Assembly (NCBI GenBank): GCA_023420715.1
Contig: JAEZVR010000060.1
Span: 1-16,770 of the forward strand
Direction of reading: 5' to 3'
Length of the DNA stretch: 16,770 nt
Source of the DNA: Bacillota bacterium
GTDB taxonomy: Bacteria; Bacillota; Clostridia; Saccharofermentanales; Fastidiosipilaceae
The notes beneath the pieces were generated by a model. That model saw only the letters and a list, made by a program, of their open reading frames with translations, was not told where the DNA came from and did no database searches. Shown piece after piece: positions 1 through 7,011 of the stretch. Each line of letters opens with the position of its first letter. Position 1 is the stretch's first letter. Made by a program: the position numbers and the translations under genes.

Positions 1-485
1 CCAGAAGTGGCTTTAATCATAACCGGATAGCCGATATCCGCAGCCGCCGCTTGTGCATCTGCAAGCGTCGGCAACAATCCATCTGATCCAGGTGTAATCG
101 GTACACCCGCATCAATCGCACTCTGTCTGGCAGTCGCCTTATCCCCCATACGCCGCATGGTTTCAGGCTTTGGGCCAATAAAAGTCACATGGCATTTTTC
201 GCACATCACAGCAAAATTAGGGTTTTCTGATAAAAAACCAAAACCGGGATGGATTGCATCCGCCCCGGTAATGGAACAGGCAGCTAAGATGGCCTGAGCA
301 TTGAGATAACTCTCTTTTGGGGATGCGGGGCCAATACAAATACTTTCATCAGCCAATTGTGTATGTAAAGCATCGCGATCAGCCTCAGAAAAAACCGCAA
401 CAGAACGAATACCCATCTCCCGACAGGCCCGAATAATGGTGATCGCAATCTCGCCTCGATTTGCAATTAAAATTTTTCGAAACAT
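1..485 (-). CDS. accC: Acetyl-CoA carboxylase, biotin carboxylase subunit (N-terminal part, cut by window edge)
   Basis: Biotin carboxylase carries out the ATP-dependent carboxylation of biotin on BCCP (AccB), the first half-reaction of acetyl-CoA carboxylase, which makes malonyl-CoA. Only the first 161 residues are in the window; the rest lies beyond position 1. The start MFRKILIANRGEIA is the classic biotin carboxylase N-terminus. The IHPGFGFLSENP motif follows (about residues 79-90), then FIGP with Lys116 in GDKATAR and Lys158 in PVMIKATSG, the ATP-grasp lysines. The visible part breaks off just at the glycine-rich loop. The ATG at 485-483 is preceded by an AGGATAGGG-like ribosome binding site, and the gene begins 32 bp after fabZ ends. 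It is the last visible gene of the fatty-acid operon; accD and accA would be expected further left. The family call is very secure. Confidence 0.95.
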   Translation of the reverse strand, partial: MFRKILIANRGEIAITIIRACREMGIRSVAVFSEADRDALHTQLADESICIGPASPKESYLNAQAILAACSITGADAIHPGFGFLSENPNFAVMCEKCHVTFIGPKPETMRRMGDKATARQSAIDAGVPITPGSDGLLPTLADAQAAAADIGYPVMIKATS

Positions 486-517
486 ATGACGCCCTATCCT
501 GCGTATTGATTCATTAA

Positions 518-946
518 TTAAGACCCAACAGAGAAGGTCAACGCTGCTTCACAACACAAGGTATCGCCGACAAAAGCCTTCCCCTTGCCTTTACCGATGG
601 GACCACGTAAAACATCAAGTGTCATCTCCAGGCGTAAGATATCGCCCGGCACAACCTTATGGCGGAATCGAACATTATCCAATTTTGCAAAATAAGCAAT
701 TTTCCCACGATAAGCCGGCTGACTGAGCACACAAACGGCCCCTGATTGAGCGATGGACTCTACAATGAGCACGCCCGGCATCACAGGTTCTTCCGGAAAA
801 TGTCCTTGAAAATAATATTCATCAGCCCGAACATATTTTATAGCAACCACATCTGTCGTTGTCATCGACTCAATTTCGTCAATCAATAAAAACGGATGGC
901 GATGTGGAATAATGGCTTTAATCTCTTCTTGATTCATCAAGGCCAT
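518..946 (-). CDS. fabZ: 3-hydroxyacyl-[acyl-carrier-protein] dehydratase FabZ
   Basis: FabZ dehydrates beta-hydroxyacyl-ACP to trans-2-enoyl-ACP in the type II elongation cycle in the cytoplasm. The 142-residue product has the normal length and hot-dog fold signature: IIPHRHPFLLID at 12-23, the catalytic GHFPEEPVMPG with His49, and Glu63 in the central helix (VESIAQSG). The ATG is set by an AAGGAGA ribosome binding site that overlaps the TAA stop of accB, so translation is probably coupled. It sits between accB and accC, the same position as in the streptococcal fab cluster. Because no fabM or fabA is visible, I cannot tell from this window how unsaturated chains are made. FabZ itself is not in doubt. 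Confidence 0.97.
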   Translation of the reverse strand: MALMNQEEIKAIIPHRHPFLLIDEIESMTTTDVVAIKYVRADEYYFQGHFPEEPVMPGVLIVESIAQSGAVCVLSQPAYRGKIAYFAKLDNVRFRHKVVPGDILRLEMTLDVLRGPIGKGKGKAFVGDTLCCEAALTFSVGS

Positions 947-957
947 AATGATTCTCC

Positions 958-1419
958 TTAAACCAACCGCATCAAAGGTTGTCCATATTCAACCTTCTCG
1001 CCGTTAGAAACTAAAATATCTTTAATGGTTCCAGAGGTTTCTGCCAAGACTTCATTCATCAATTTCATTGCCTCAATAATGCAAATCACATCCCCTTTTT
1101 TAACGGTCGATCCGACAGAAACAAAGGGCTCTGCATCTGGTGCAGATGCTGCATAAAACACGCCGACAACCGGCGAATAGATCATCTGCCCTTCTGGTTC
1201 CTCACCCTCTGCCGTGCGATCCGGCTCGGCCAACTGAGAAGGCTGCGACAGCCTCGCTTCTGACGCAGGTGAAGAAACACCCTCCACCGCCTCAACGACC
1301 ACAGGAACTGCTCTAGAAAGTTCTAAATCACCATCCGAGCCATGCCATTTAAGTTCTGTCATCCCATAGCGCTGCATTTCAGACATTAAAGCTTTAATTT
1401 CATCCAGTTTTAACCCCAT
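958..1419 (-). CDS. accB: Biotin carboxyl carrier protein of acetyl-CoA carboxylase (BCCP)
   Basis: BCCP carries the biotin that moves CO2 from biotin carboxylase (AccC) to the carboxyltransferase (AccAD). The chosen start gives 153 residues: an N-terminal helical segment (MGLKLDEIKALMSEM), a flexible linker rich in Pro, Ala, Ser and Glu (about 40-80), and a C-terminal lipoyl/biotinyl domain with the EAMKLMNEV motif. Lys119 is the biotinylated residue. An upstream in-frame ATG at 1470 would add 17 residues, but the start at 1419 is better. It begins with a conserved BCCP N-terminus and has an AGGAG ribosome binding site inside the last codons of fabF, ending 7 bp before the ATG. The stop of fabF is only 4 bp upstream. 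Confidence 0.96.
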   Translation of the reverse strand: MGLKLDEIKALMSEMQRYGMTELKWHGSDGDLELSRAVPVVVEAVEGVSSPASEARLSQPSQLAEPDRTAEGEEPEGQMIYSPVVGVFYAASAPDAEPFVSVGSTVKKGDVICIIEAMKLMNEVLAETSGTIKDILVSNGEKVEYGQPLMRLV

Positions 1420-1423
1420 GGCT

Positions 1424-2680
1424 CTACTCCTCGTACTTTTTAAGGCATAAGGTCGCATTGTGTCCACCAAAGCCTAAAGAATTCGACAACGCATATCGAA
1501 TATTAATCTGGCGATTGGCCTGTGGTACATAATCTAAATCACAGGCCGGATCTGGTACTTCCAAACCGACGGTTCGATGAATACACTGGTGCTGAATTGA
1601 CAGCGCGGTCACAATAGCCTCTACAGCCCCGGCTGCACCCAATAAATGTCCGGTCATGGATTTCGTTGAGTTAATCGCAACCCGTCTCGCCTGTTCTTCA
1701 CCCAAGGCCAATTTAATCGCCAATGTTTCAAACTTATCATTTAACGGCGTTCCCGTTCCATGAGCATTGATGTAGTCGACCAGATCTGGTTCGATCTCAG
1801 CCTCAACCATTGCTAAGCGCATCGCTTCAGCCGATCCTGTGCCCTCTGGTGATGGCGACGTAATATGATATGCATCGCTTGTGGCACCATATCCCACAAT
1901 TTCACCTAGAATATGCGCGCCTCGCTTTTGTGCGCCTTCCAAACTTTCTAAAACAAGCATACCAGCACCTTCGCCAAGCACAAAGCCTTCGCGACGTGCA
2001 TCAAAAGGTAAGGAGGCGCATAACGGATCTGAAGCCTTGGTTAAAGCAGTCATATTCCCGAAACCGGCAACTGCAATTGGCGTAATCGTCGCCTCTGAGC
2101 CCCCGCAAATACAAGCTTCTAAATAACCATCTTTGATCTTACGAAAAGCTTCGCCAATGGCATGCGTACCCGAAGCACAGGCCGTACTAACCGTATAATT
2201 GTCACCTTTAAAATTGTACGCCATGGCAATACGCCCTGCAGCGATATTAGAAATCATGGTTGGAATAAAAAGCGGTGACACCCCGCGAGGTCCTTTTTCG
2301 ATAAGCTTTTGTTTTTCGATTTCGAGGGTAATCAACCCGCCAATCCCCGTGCCAAAGATGACGCCGACTTGAGAAGCTGGATAACCTGCCGCTTCGATAC
2401 CAGATTGATCCACAGCCTCCTTGGTAGCTGCCATCGCTAATTGACAATAGCGATCCATGCGGCGCGCTTCTTTCTTATCGATGGTTAAACTGGGATCAAA
2501 GTCTCGAATGACACCTGCTACGGAGGCTTTATATTCTTGTGTATCAAACGTGTCGATAGACGATATACCCACTGTTCCTGCGAGAAGTGCCTCCCAGGTT
2601 TCTGCAACCGTTTTCCCAACAGGGGTTAACATTCCCATACCCGTGATGACAACACGTCTTTTATTCATTGATCCTTGCAT
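1424..2680 (-). CDS. fabF: 3-oxoacyl-[acyl-carrier-protein] synthase II (KAS II)
   Basis: FabF condenses malonyl-ACP with acyl-ACP to elongate the fatty acid chain. From the start used here the protein has 418 residues with the Cys-His-His triad and Lys of elongating condensing enzymes: Cys168 in STACASGTH, His307 in NAHGTGTPLND, Lys340 and His345 in STKSMTGHLLGAAGAVE, and a C-terminal SLGFGGHN loop. Three in-frame ATGs cluster at 2686, 2680 and 2668. The 2680 start has an AAAGGA sequence 5 bp upstream. The 2668 start (MNKRRVVITG) matches the usual protein N-terminus but has only a closely spaced AAGGA. The difference is four residues. It follows fabG by 37 bp in the operon. Function is secure; the exact start is not. 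Confidence 0.95.
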   Translation of the reverse strand: MQGSMNKRRVVITGMGMLTPVGKTVAETWEALLAGTVGISSIDTFDTQEYKASVAGVIRDFDPSLTIDKKEARRMDRYCQLAMAATKEAVDQSGIEAAGYPASQVGVIFGTGIGGLITLEIEKQKLIEKGPRGVSPLFIPTMISNIAAGRIAMAYNFKGDNYTVSTACASGTHAIGEAFRKIKDGYLEACICGGSEATITPIAVAGFGNMTALTKASDPLCASLPFDARREGFVLGEGAGMLVLESLEGAQKRGAHILGEIVGYGATSDAYHITSPSPEGTGSAEAMRLAMVEAEIEPDLVDYINAHGTGTPLNDKFETLAIKLALGEEQARRVAINSTKSMTGHLLGAAGAVEAIVTALSIQHQCIHRTVGLEVPDPACDLDYVPQANRQINIRYALSNSLGFGGHNATLCLKKYEE

Positions 2681-2717
2681 AAGCATCCTTTCAAAGCATA
2701 TTTAGAAGATATGGATA

Positions 2718-3443
2718 TTAGAGCACGAGCCCACCCGAGACGTCGAGCACTTGACCCGTAACATATGAGGCTTGATCACTCAACAAAAAGGCCACGACAG
2801 CTGCCACGTCTTCTGCCGTTCCAAAACGACCCAGTTGGATCTTATCAAGAGCAGCTTTCTTGACGTGATCGCTTAATTCCGCTGTCATGTCAGTTTCGAT
2901 AAATCCCGGCGCAACGGCATTCACACGAATATTTCGACTGCCCAATTCCTTCGCCATGGTCTTTGTCAAACCAATGACGCCTGCTTTAGAGGCACTGTAA
3001 TTTGCTTGACCAGCATTGCCATAGATACCAGCGACAGAGGTAATGTTGACAATGGCACCTCTTCTTTGTTTAACCAAATGGGGTAAGACCGCTTTGCTCA
3101 TTAAAAAAGTGCCATCCAAATTCACATCGATGACCGACTTAAATTGTTCATAAGACATTCTGAGCATCAACCCATCTTTGGTCATACCGGCATTATTGAC
3201 CAACCCCACAATTGGACCCGCCGCCAAAGCAGCCTCGACCACGGCTGTACAAGTGGATTCATCACTAACATCGCCTTGCACGATACAGCATTGACCGCCA
3301 ACAGCTTCGATCTGATCTTTCGTCGCAGCAGCGCTTTCCGCATCACGTCTATAGGTGATCACAATGGTTTCACCCGTTTGAGCTAATTTTAAGGCAATCG
3401 CTTTGCCAATCCCTCTTGAGCCACCCGTTACAATAATACTCAT
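2718..3443 (-). CDS. fabG: 3-oxoacyl-[acyl-carrier-protein] reductase FabG
   Basis: FabG reduces beta-ketoacyl-ACP to beta-hydroxyacyl-ACP with NADPH. The 241-residue short-chain dehydrogenase shows the dinucleotide-binding TGGSRGIG at 6-13, NNAG at 83-86, Asn108, and the catalytic Ser136, Tyr149 and Lys153 (YSASK). The C-terminal YVTGQVLDVSGG is typical of FabG. The start lies 3 bp after the TGA of fabK and has a GGAGG ribosome binding site within the end of fabK, indicating tight operon coupling. The SDR family is broad, but the position between fabK and fabF makes the assignment firm. In streptococci fabD sits at this junction; here it is absent and found elsewhere in the window. Confidence 0.96.
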   Translation of the reverse strand: MSIIVTGGSRGIGKAIALKLAQTGETIVITYRRDAESAAATKDQIEAVGGQCCIVQGDVSDESTCTAVVEAALAAGPIVGLVNNAGMTKDGLMLRMSYEQFKSVIDVNLDGTFLMSKAVLPHLVKQRRGAIVNITSVAGIYGNAGQANYSASKAGVIGLTKTMAKELGSRNIRVNAVAPGFIETDMTAELSDHVKKAALDKIQLGRFGTAEDVAAVVAFLLSDQASYVTGQVLDVSGGLVL

Positions 3444-3446
3444 TCA

Positions 3447-4373
3447 TCAGTCCTCCGCATCCGTCAGATTTAACCCAGAACACAGCGTCTGGATGATATC
3501 CGAACAAGACAAAATCGTTTTAACCAAGGCTGCACTTTGACCAGCCATAAAAGAACCATTTTGGATATCTCCATCGACTTTCGCACGACGCAGGGATCCC
3601 AAGGCCATTTTTTCCATTTCTTCTGGCGAAGCACCCGATTTCTCCAGGTCGAACAACCGACGCTGAAGTGGGGACTTCAAACTGCGCACCGGATGCCCTG
3701 TTGACCGCGCTGTGACAACCGTATCGACGTCTTTCGCCTTAACAACTTGTTCTTTATAGTTTGAATGGCAGGTTGCCTCAGTAGAAGCGATGAAGCGCGT
3801 GCCAACTTGAACACCTTCTGCACCCAGCGCAAAGGCCGCCTGAACACCACGGGCATCGGCAATGCCCCCTGCAGCGATCACCGGAATGTCGACCGCATCG
3901 ACCACGGAGGGTGTCAAAACCATCGTTGTCACTTCGCCGATATGTCCGCCTGCCTCACAGCCTTCTGCAATAATCGCATCCGCACCAATACGCGCCATAC
4001 GTTTAGCCTGCGTCGCAGAAGCCACCACTGGCATAACCGTTAAATTAGCCATCTTCCAGGCATCCATATATTTTGCTGGCGAACCGGCTCCTGTGGTAAT
4101 CACTGGAACCTTTAAATCAATCACCAACTGCGCTAATTCATCTACCACAGGGTTCATCATCATGATATTCACCCCAAAAGGCCGATTTGTTAACGTCCGA
4201 CAAATCGCAATCTGTTGCAACAATAGATCGGCAGTCATGGCACCCGATCCGATAATGCCTAATCCCCCAGCATTCGACACAGCAGCAGCCAGGACGCCGT
4301 CAGCCACCCAGGCCATGCCACCTTGAATGACTGGAAATTGAATGCCTAGCTGTTCACAAACTCTATTTTTCAT
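3447..4373 (-). CDS. fabK: Enoyl-[acyl-carrier-protein] reductase FabK (FMN-dependent)
   Basis: FabK carries out the last step of each elongation cycle, reducing enoyl-ACP with NAD(P)H and FMN. It is a TIM-barrel flavoprotein unrelated to FabI, and the family is known for intrinsic triclosan resistance. The 308-residue product has the nitronate monooxygenase-like fold features: PVIQGGMAWVADG at 14-26, GGLGIIGSG at 36-44, GVNIMMMNP around 68-75, and the EGCEAGGHIG motif with His144, the residue number of the catalytic His in pneumococcal FabK. The phosphate-binding AAGGIAD and GAEGVQVGTRF follow. The start has only a weak GGTGA ribosome binding site. No fabI is visible. It follows fabH after 66 bp, a gap too short to hold acpP. 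Confidence 0.95.
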   Translation of the reverse strand: MKNRVCEQLGIQFPVIQGGMAWVADGVLAAAVSNAGGLGIIGSGAMTADLLLQQIAICRTLTNRPFGVNIMMMNPVVDELAQLVIDLKVPVITTGAGSPAKYMDAWKMANLTVMPVVASATQAKRMARIGADAIIAEGCEAGGHIGEVTTMVLTPSVVDAVDIPVIAAGGIADARGVQAAFALGAEGVQVGTRFIASTEATCHSNYKEQVVKAKDVDTVVTARSTGHPVRSLKSPLQRRLFDLEKSGASPEEMEKMALGSLRRAKVDGDIQNGSFMAGQSAALVKTILSCSDIIQTLCSGLNLTDAED

Positions 4374-4390
4374 AGTATCACCAAATGTTA

Positions 4391-4419
4391 ATTATATGAA
4401 GCATGCTTTCATCTGTCTA
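4391..4419 (-). promoter_or_regulatory. Internal promoter upstream of fabK, with a palindrome in its spacer
   Basis: Read on the minus strand there is TAGACA (4419-4414), 17 bp, then a perfect TATAAT (4396-4391). This is five of six and six of six matches to the sigma-70/SigA consensus with ideal spacing. Transcription would start near 4384, only about 11 nt before the fabK ATG at 4373, giving a very short leader. The spacer is almost filled by an imperfect palindrome centred on AGCATGCT (4396-4412), which could be an operator. It would allow fabK and downstream genes to be expressed separately from fabH. This is sequence-based only. Confidence 0.6.
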
Positions 4420-4439
4420 CCGCATAAAACAACCAACGC

Positions 4440-5435
4440 TTATAGCCTCAACAACAGAGCGCCAAAGGTCAAACCGCCGCCAAAACCTGTCATTGCAACC
4501 AAATCGCCCCGCTTCATCCGGCCTTCGCGCAGACATTCATCGATACCAACACCTAGACCGGCAGATGAGGTATTTCCCATTTTTTCAATACCCGTATAGA
4601 CCTTCTCCATCGGATAATGTAACCGTTTGGCTGCCGCTTCCAAAATCCGAGTATTCGCTTGATGCGGGATCATCAAATCGATGTCTTCCACGGTCAAGCC
4701 TGTTTCTGCAAGCATATCTCGAATCATTTCTGGCATTTTACTCACGGCAAAACGGTATACTTCTGCGCCGTTCATGTAGATATCATTACTCTGCCACTCA
4801 AATCGGGGCGGCCATTGATTCTGATAACCCTCTTTTAAAAAAGGATGCGTCGGAACATTATTGCCACTGACTAAATGCAGACCTCCAGATCCGTCTGCGC
4901 CAAGAATGGTAGACAACAATTCGCCATCCCCTTCTTTCCCAATCACACAAGCAGAGGCGGCATCACCAAACAACACACAGGTATTGCGATCTGAAAAATT
5001 TGTCCGACTGGTTAAATTCTCTGTGCCAACCACTAGAATATGTTTATATTTTGGATTGACTAAGTAGTTTGCCGCCATATCCAAAGCATAAATAAAGCCA
5101 GAGCAAGCAACATTGATGTCGATTGCAAAGGCATGATGGGCACCTAATTCATGTTGCAAAATACAACCAATAATTGGACACATAAAGTCGGGGGTGACAG
5201 AAGTCACAATGATCGCATCGATGGCTTCTCCCGTCAATTGAGCCATCTCCAAAGCGCGTTTAGCCGCCTGCAAACCCATATACCAGGCAGGTTCACCCGT
5301 ATTGTAATGTCTGGTTTTAATGCCCGTTCGGGTCTGAATCCATTCATCACTGGTATCCACAATTTTTTCTAAATCCTGGTTCGTAACCACGCAATCCGGC
5401 AGATATGATCCTGTTCCTAAAATATTGAATTTCAT
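4440..5435 (-). CDS. fabH: 3-oxoacyl-[acyl-carrier-protein] synthase III (KAS III)
   Basis: FabH starts fatty-acid synthesis by condensing an acyl-CoA primer with malonyl-ACP. The 331-residue protein has the complete KAS III triad Cys111 (NVACSGF), His258 (IPHQANTRI) and Asn288 (GNTSSAG), plus the EWIQTRTGI substrate-entry motif at 31-39 and the C-terminal GFGGGLTFGA. The frame is open 60 bp further upstream, but the ATG at 5435 gives the standard MKFNILGTGSYLP start and has a GAAAGG ribosome binding site. It is the first gene of the minus-strand fatty-acid operon and faces fabD across a 183-bp divergent spacer. The primer preference (straight or branched) cannot be read from the sequence. 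No fabT, fabM or acpP is present in the window. Confidence 0.96.
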   Translation of the reverse strand: MKFNILGTGSYLPDCVVTNQDLEKIVDTSDEWIQTRTGIKTRHYNTGEPAWYMGLQAAKRALEMAQLTGEAIDAIIVTSVTPDFMCPIIGCILQHELGAHHAFAIDINVACSGFIYALDMAANYLVNPKYKHILVVGTENLTSRTNFSDRNTCVLFGDAASACVIGKEGDGELLSTILGADGSGGLHLVSGNNVPTHPFLKEGYQNQWPPRFEWQSNDIYMNGAEVYRFAVSKMPEMIRDMLAETGLTVEDIDLMIPHQANTRILEAAAKRLHYPMEKVYTGIEKMGNTSSAGLGVGIDECLREGRMKRGDLVAMTGFGGGLTFGALLLRL

Positions 5436-5530
5436 GTGATTTCGCCTTTCTTGCAATCGCACACGATCGCACCATCGTCTGAACGCAATCAGCAATTGAT
5501 TAACTCATATACGAAGCACTCATATTAAAT

Positions 5531-5547
5531 ATTTTGACTATCAAGAT
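5531..5547. promoter_or_regulatory. Candidate FabT-like operator in the fabH-fabD divergent spacer
   Basis: The 17-bp sequence ATTTTGACTATCAAGAT is an inverted repeat (ATTTTGA / TCAAGAT, one mismatch between arms, 3-bp centre). It resembles the TTTGA-N3-TCAAA core of operators bound by FabT, the MarR-family fatty-acid repressor of streptococci and lactococci. It overlaps the likely fabD -35 element and lies about 96 bp upstream of fabH, so it could control both directions. A perfect 11-bp palindrome (TGATA-A-TATCA, 5555-5565) and another (TTGAA-AG-TTCAA, 5574-5585) are nearby. The resemblance is from memory of the motif; no fabT gene is in the window. Confidence 0.5.
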
Positions 5548-5561
5548 AATATAATGATAAT
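5534..5561 (+). promoter_or_regulatory. Likely fabD promoter
   Basis: TTGACT (5534-5539) is followed after 16 bp by GATAAT (5556-5561); TAATAT at 5558-5563 is an overlapping alternative -10. This gives an RNA leader of roughly 50 nt before the fabD ATG. The opposite-strand promoter for fabH must lie in the same AT-rich spacer, but I could not pick a convincing pair of hexamers for it. Confidence 0.5.
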
Positions 5562-5618
5562 ATCAGTGAAACATTGAAAGTTCAACCAAAGCGCTTATAT
5601 AGAAGGGGGCAATAGCAC

Positions 5619-6554
5619 ATGATTGCCTGTGTATTTTCCGGTCAGGGATCTCACTATGAAAACATGGGAAAAAGCCTAATTGCAGCACTGCCTGTCGCTA
5701 AGCAAATCTATGAACAATGTTCTGAATCCATCGGATTTGACCTGTCTAACCTTACCGCAGATCAACTGCAACAAACACGCTATGCCCAACCGGCAACCGT
5801 TGCACTGAGTCTCGCTGCATTTACCGCACTAAAAAGCAATGCAAAAGACAGACTAAACAACTGTTCTTTTGCCGGATTTTCCCTCGGCGAATACAGCTTG
5901 CTCGGGGCTTCTGGCGCTTTAAATATTGACGCCCTAATGCAATTACTAAACCGACGTTCAGAAGCCATGCAAGCAGACTGTGCGCGCTCGCCTGGCGGGA
6001 TGGCAGCCATTTTAGGGCTCAGCGATGATCTCATCGAAACTTGTTGTGCGGCGAGTGCTTCTGCCGAAGAACCGGTTACGGCTGTCAACTTCAATTGTCC
6101 GGGACAAGTGGTCATTTCTGGTGCACTTCCAGCACTAGAACGCGCCCAAGCATTATGTTTAGAAAAAGGGGCCAAACGTGCTGTCAAACTACCTGTTTCG
6201 GGCGCCTTCCATACATTGGCCATGCAAAATGCAGCCAAAGCCATTGAAGCCCATGCCCAACAATTAACTTTTAAGACACCCAGCGGTACTTGTTATAGCA
6301 ATGTCAGTGGCAAAGCCTTATCGACTTCGGTGAACTGGCCAAATTATTTGGCCCTGCACATGGTAAGCCCAGTCCTTTGGACCCAGGAAGTTCGACAAAT
6401 GATTCAGGACGGGGTAACCCATTTTATTGAATGCGGCCCAGGCAAAACCTTGAGCGGACTCATCCGTAAAATCGACCGACAGGTGACGGTTTATCATGTT
6501 GAAGACGAAAAATCATTAGTCGATACGCTTAATCAGCTCGAGACTTTAGGCTAA
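5619..6554 (+). CDS. fabD: Malonyl-CoA:[acyl-carrier-protein] transacylase FabD
   Basis: FabD moves the malonyl group from CoA to ACP, supplying the extender for FabH and FabF. The 311-residue product shows the GQGSHYENMG motif at 8-17, the nucleophile Ser88 in GFSLGEYS, Arg113 (NRRSEAM) that binds the malonyl carboxylate, and His198 in GAFHTLAM. The late GPGKTLSGL motif completes the fold. The ATG at 5619 follows an AAGGGGG ribosome binding site. Its position is unusual: in streptococcal-type clusters fabD lies inside the operon between fabK and fabG, whereas here it is divergent from fabH and followed by rpsU. No terminator is seen directly after it, so its transcript probably continues through rpsU to the terminator at 6821-6848. 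Confidence 0.95.
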   Translation: MIACVFSGQGSHYENMGKSLIAALPVAKQIYEQCSESIGFDLSNLTADQLQQTRYAQPATVALSLAAFTALKSNAKDRLNNCSFAGFSLGEYSLLGASGALNIDALMQLLNRRSEAMQADCARSPGGMAAILGLSDDLIETCCAASASAEEPVTAVNFNCPGQVVISGALPALERAQALCLEKGAKRAVKLPVSGAFHTLAMQNAAKAIEAHAQQLTFKTPSGTCYSNVSGKALSTSVNWPNYLALHMVSPVLWTQEVRQMIQDGVTHFIECGPGKTLSGLIRKIDRQVTVYHVEDEKSLVDTLNQLETLG

Positions 6555-6557
6555 GAC

Positions 6558-6586
6558 TTGACCAAAAACCTTTTTTACTCTAGAAT
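6558..6586 (+). promoter_or_regulatory. rpsU promoter
   Basis: TTGACC (6558-6563), a 17-bp spacer, and TAGAAT (6581-6586) make a strong SigA-type promoter that begins 4 bp after the fabD stop codon. A second possible extended -10, TGCTAAAAC (6597-6605), lies just downstream. The leader to the rpsU start would be about 50 nt. Confidence 0.65.
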
Positions 6587-6645
6587 TTCTTCTGTATGCT
6601 AAAACGATTTGTCGTTTAAATTAGGCACCGAAAGGGGGGAAAAAC

Positions 6646-6816
6646 ATGGAAATTCGCGTGAAGGATAACGAAACCTTAGATGGTGCGTTACGTAGATTTA
6701 AACGTGCTTGCGCTCGTTCCGGCGTCCTCGCTGAGGTGCGCAAGAGAGAACACTACGAAAAACCGAGTGTGAAGCGCAAGAAAAAATCTGAAGCCGCGCG
6801 CAAACGCAAGCGCTAA
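6646..6816 (+). CDS. rpsU: 30S ribosomal protein S21 (bS21)
   Basis: S21 is a small basic protein of the 30S platform that helps initiation by mRNA base-pairing near the anti-Shine-Dalgarno region. The 56-residue protein starts MEIRVKDNETLDGALRRFKR and continues CARSGVLAEVRKREHYEKPS, the standard S21 family sequence, then ends in a Lys/Arg-rich tail (KRKKKSEAARKRKR). The length matches the family (about 57-58). A strong AAGGGGGG ribosome binding site precedes the ATG. It has its own promoter and an intrinsic terminator but could also be read from fabD. Its usual companions (gatB/yqeY-type, phoH, dnaG) are not here; being between fabD and a polyamine cluster is uncommon. Confidence 0.96.
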   Translation: MEIRVKDNETLDGALRRFKRACARSGVLAEVRKREHYEKPSVKRKKKSEAARKRKR

Positions 6817-6820
6817 ACGT

Positions 6821-6848
6821 AAACACGATGCTCTGCATCGTGTTTTTT
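6821..6848 (+). terminator. Intrinsic terminator after rpsU
   Basis: An 11-bp perfect stem (AAACACGATGC / GCATCGTGTTT) with a TCT loop is followed by a run of T. It starts 4 bp after the rpsU stop and separates fabD-rpsU from the polyamine genes. Confidence 0.9.
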
Positions 6849-6894
6849 ACATCTTAGACAGCTCAGCCTTTCCCTATTCAAGACCTGCAAATTT

Positions 6895-6903
6895 TGCTAA
6901 AAT
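6895..6903 (+). promoter_or_regulatory. Extended -10 promoter candidate for the polyamine cluster
   Basis: TGCTAAAAT matches the extended -10 form TGnTAnAAT. The -35 position holds only a weak match (TATTCA at 6875-6880, 17-bp spacing), which extended -10 promoters tolerate. It lies about 110 bp upstream of the speD start and just after the rpsU terminator, so it is the most likely promoter for the cluster. The same TGCTAAA word recurs upstream of the dehydrogenase gene and nox. Confidence 0.45.
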
Positions 6904-6952
6904 AAACAAACGATTTGCATCTAAATGACTGTCATCATTGCAACTTCAACCT

Positions 6953-6976
6953 CATCTCATTGGTCACCAATAGATG
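6953..6976 (+). repeat. Inverted repeat in the speD leader
   Basis: CATCTCATTGG and CCAATAGATG flank a TCA centre, forming a nearly perfect 24-bp inverted repeat with one bulged C. As RNA it would be a hairpin of about 10 base pairs; as DNA it could be an operator. It ends 35 bp before the speD ATG. Its core word CATTGGTCAC (6958-6967) is found again, exactly, at 7894-7903 before speA. There is no following U run, so it is not a terminator. Confidence 0.5.
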
Positions 6977-7011
6977 TCAGCACAACACCATGACTTCAAT
7001 GATGCAAACGA

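Noticed and set aside
3862..4326. Long open frame (154 codons) on the plus strand opposite fabK
   Set aside because: It lies wholly within fabK on the other strand, has no recognisable domain, and its composition reflects antisense reading of fabK.
4396..4412. AGCATGCT palindrome considered as a terminator between fabH and fabK
   Set aside because: The hairpin would have almost no loop and lacks a following T run on the transcribed strand; it sits inside a promoter spacer instead.
4403..4870. 155-codon plus-strand frame opposite fabH
   Set aside because: It is antisense to a fully conserved fabH, with no ribosome binding site or protein-family signal.
5436..5495. N-terminal extension of FabH from an upstream ATG at 5495
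   Set aside because: The added residues are Arg-rich and unlike any FabH, while the ATG at 5435 has a good ribosome binding site and the conserved N-terminus.
5780..6244. 154-codon minus-strand frame opposite fabD
   Set aside because: It is a shadow of fabD; the fabD active-site motifs on the plus strand show which frame is real.
6925..6993. 22-codon frame in the speD leader as a possible leader peptide
   Set aside because: It has no ribosome binding site and no run of regulatory codons; it ends at a TGA in the same frame as speD, so it cannot extend that protein.
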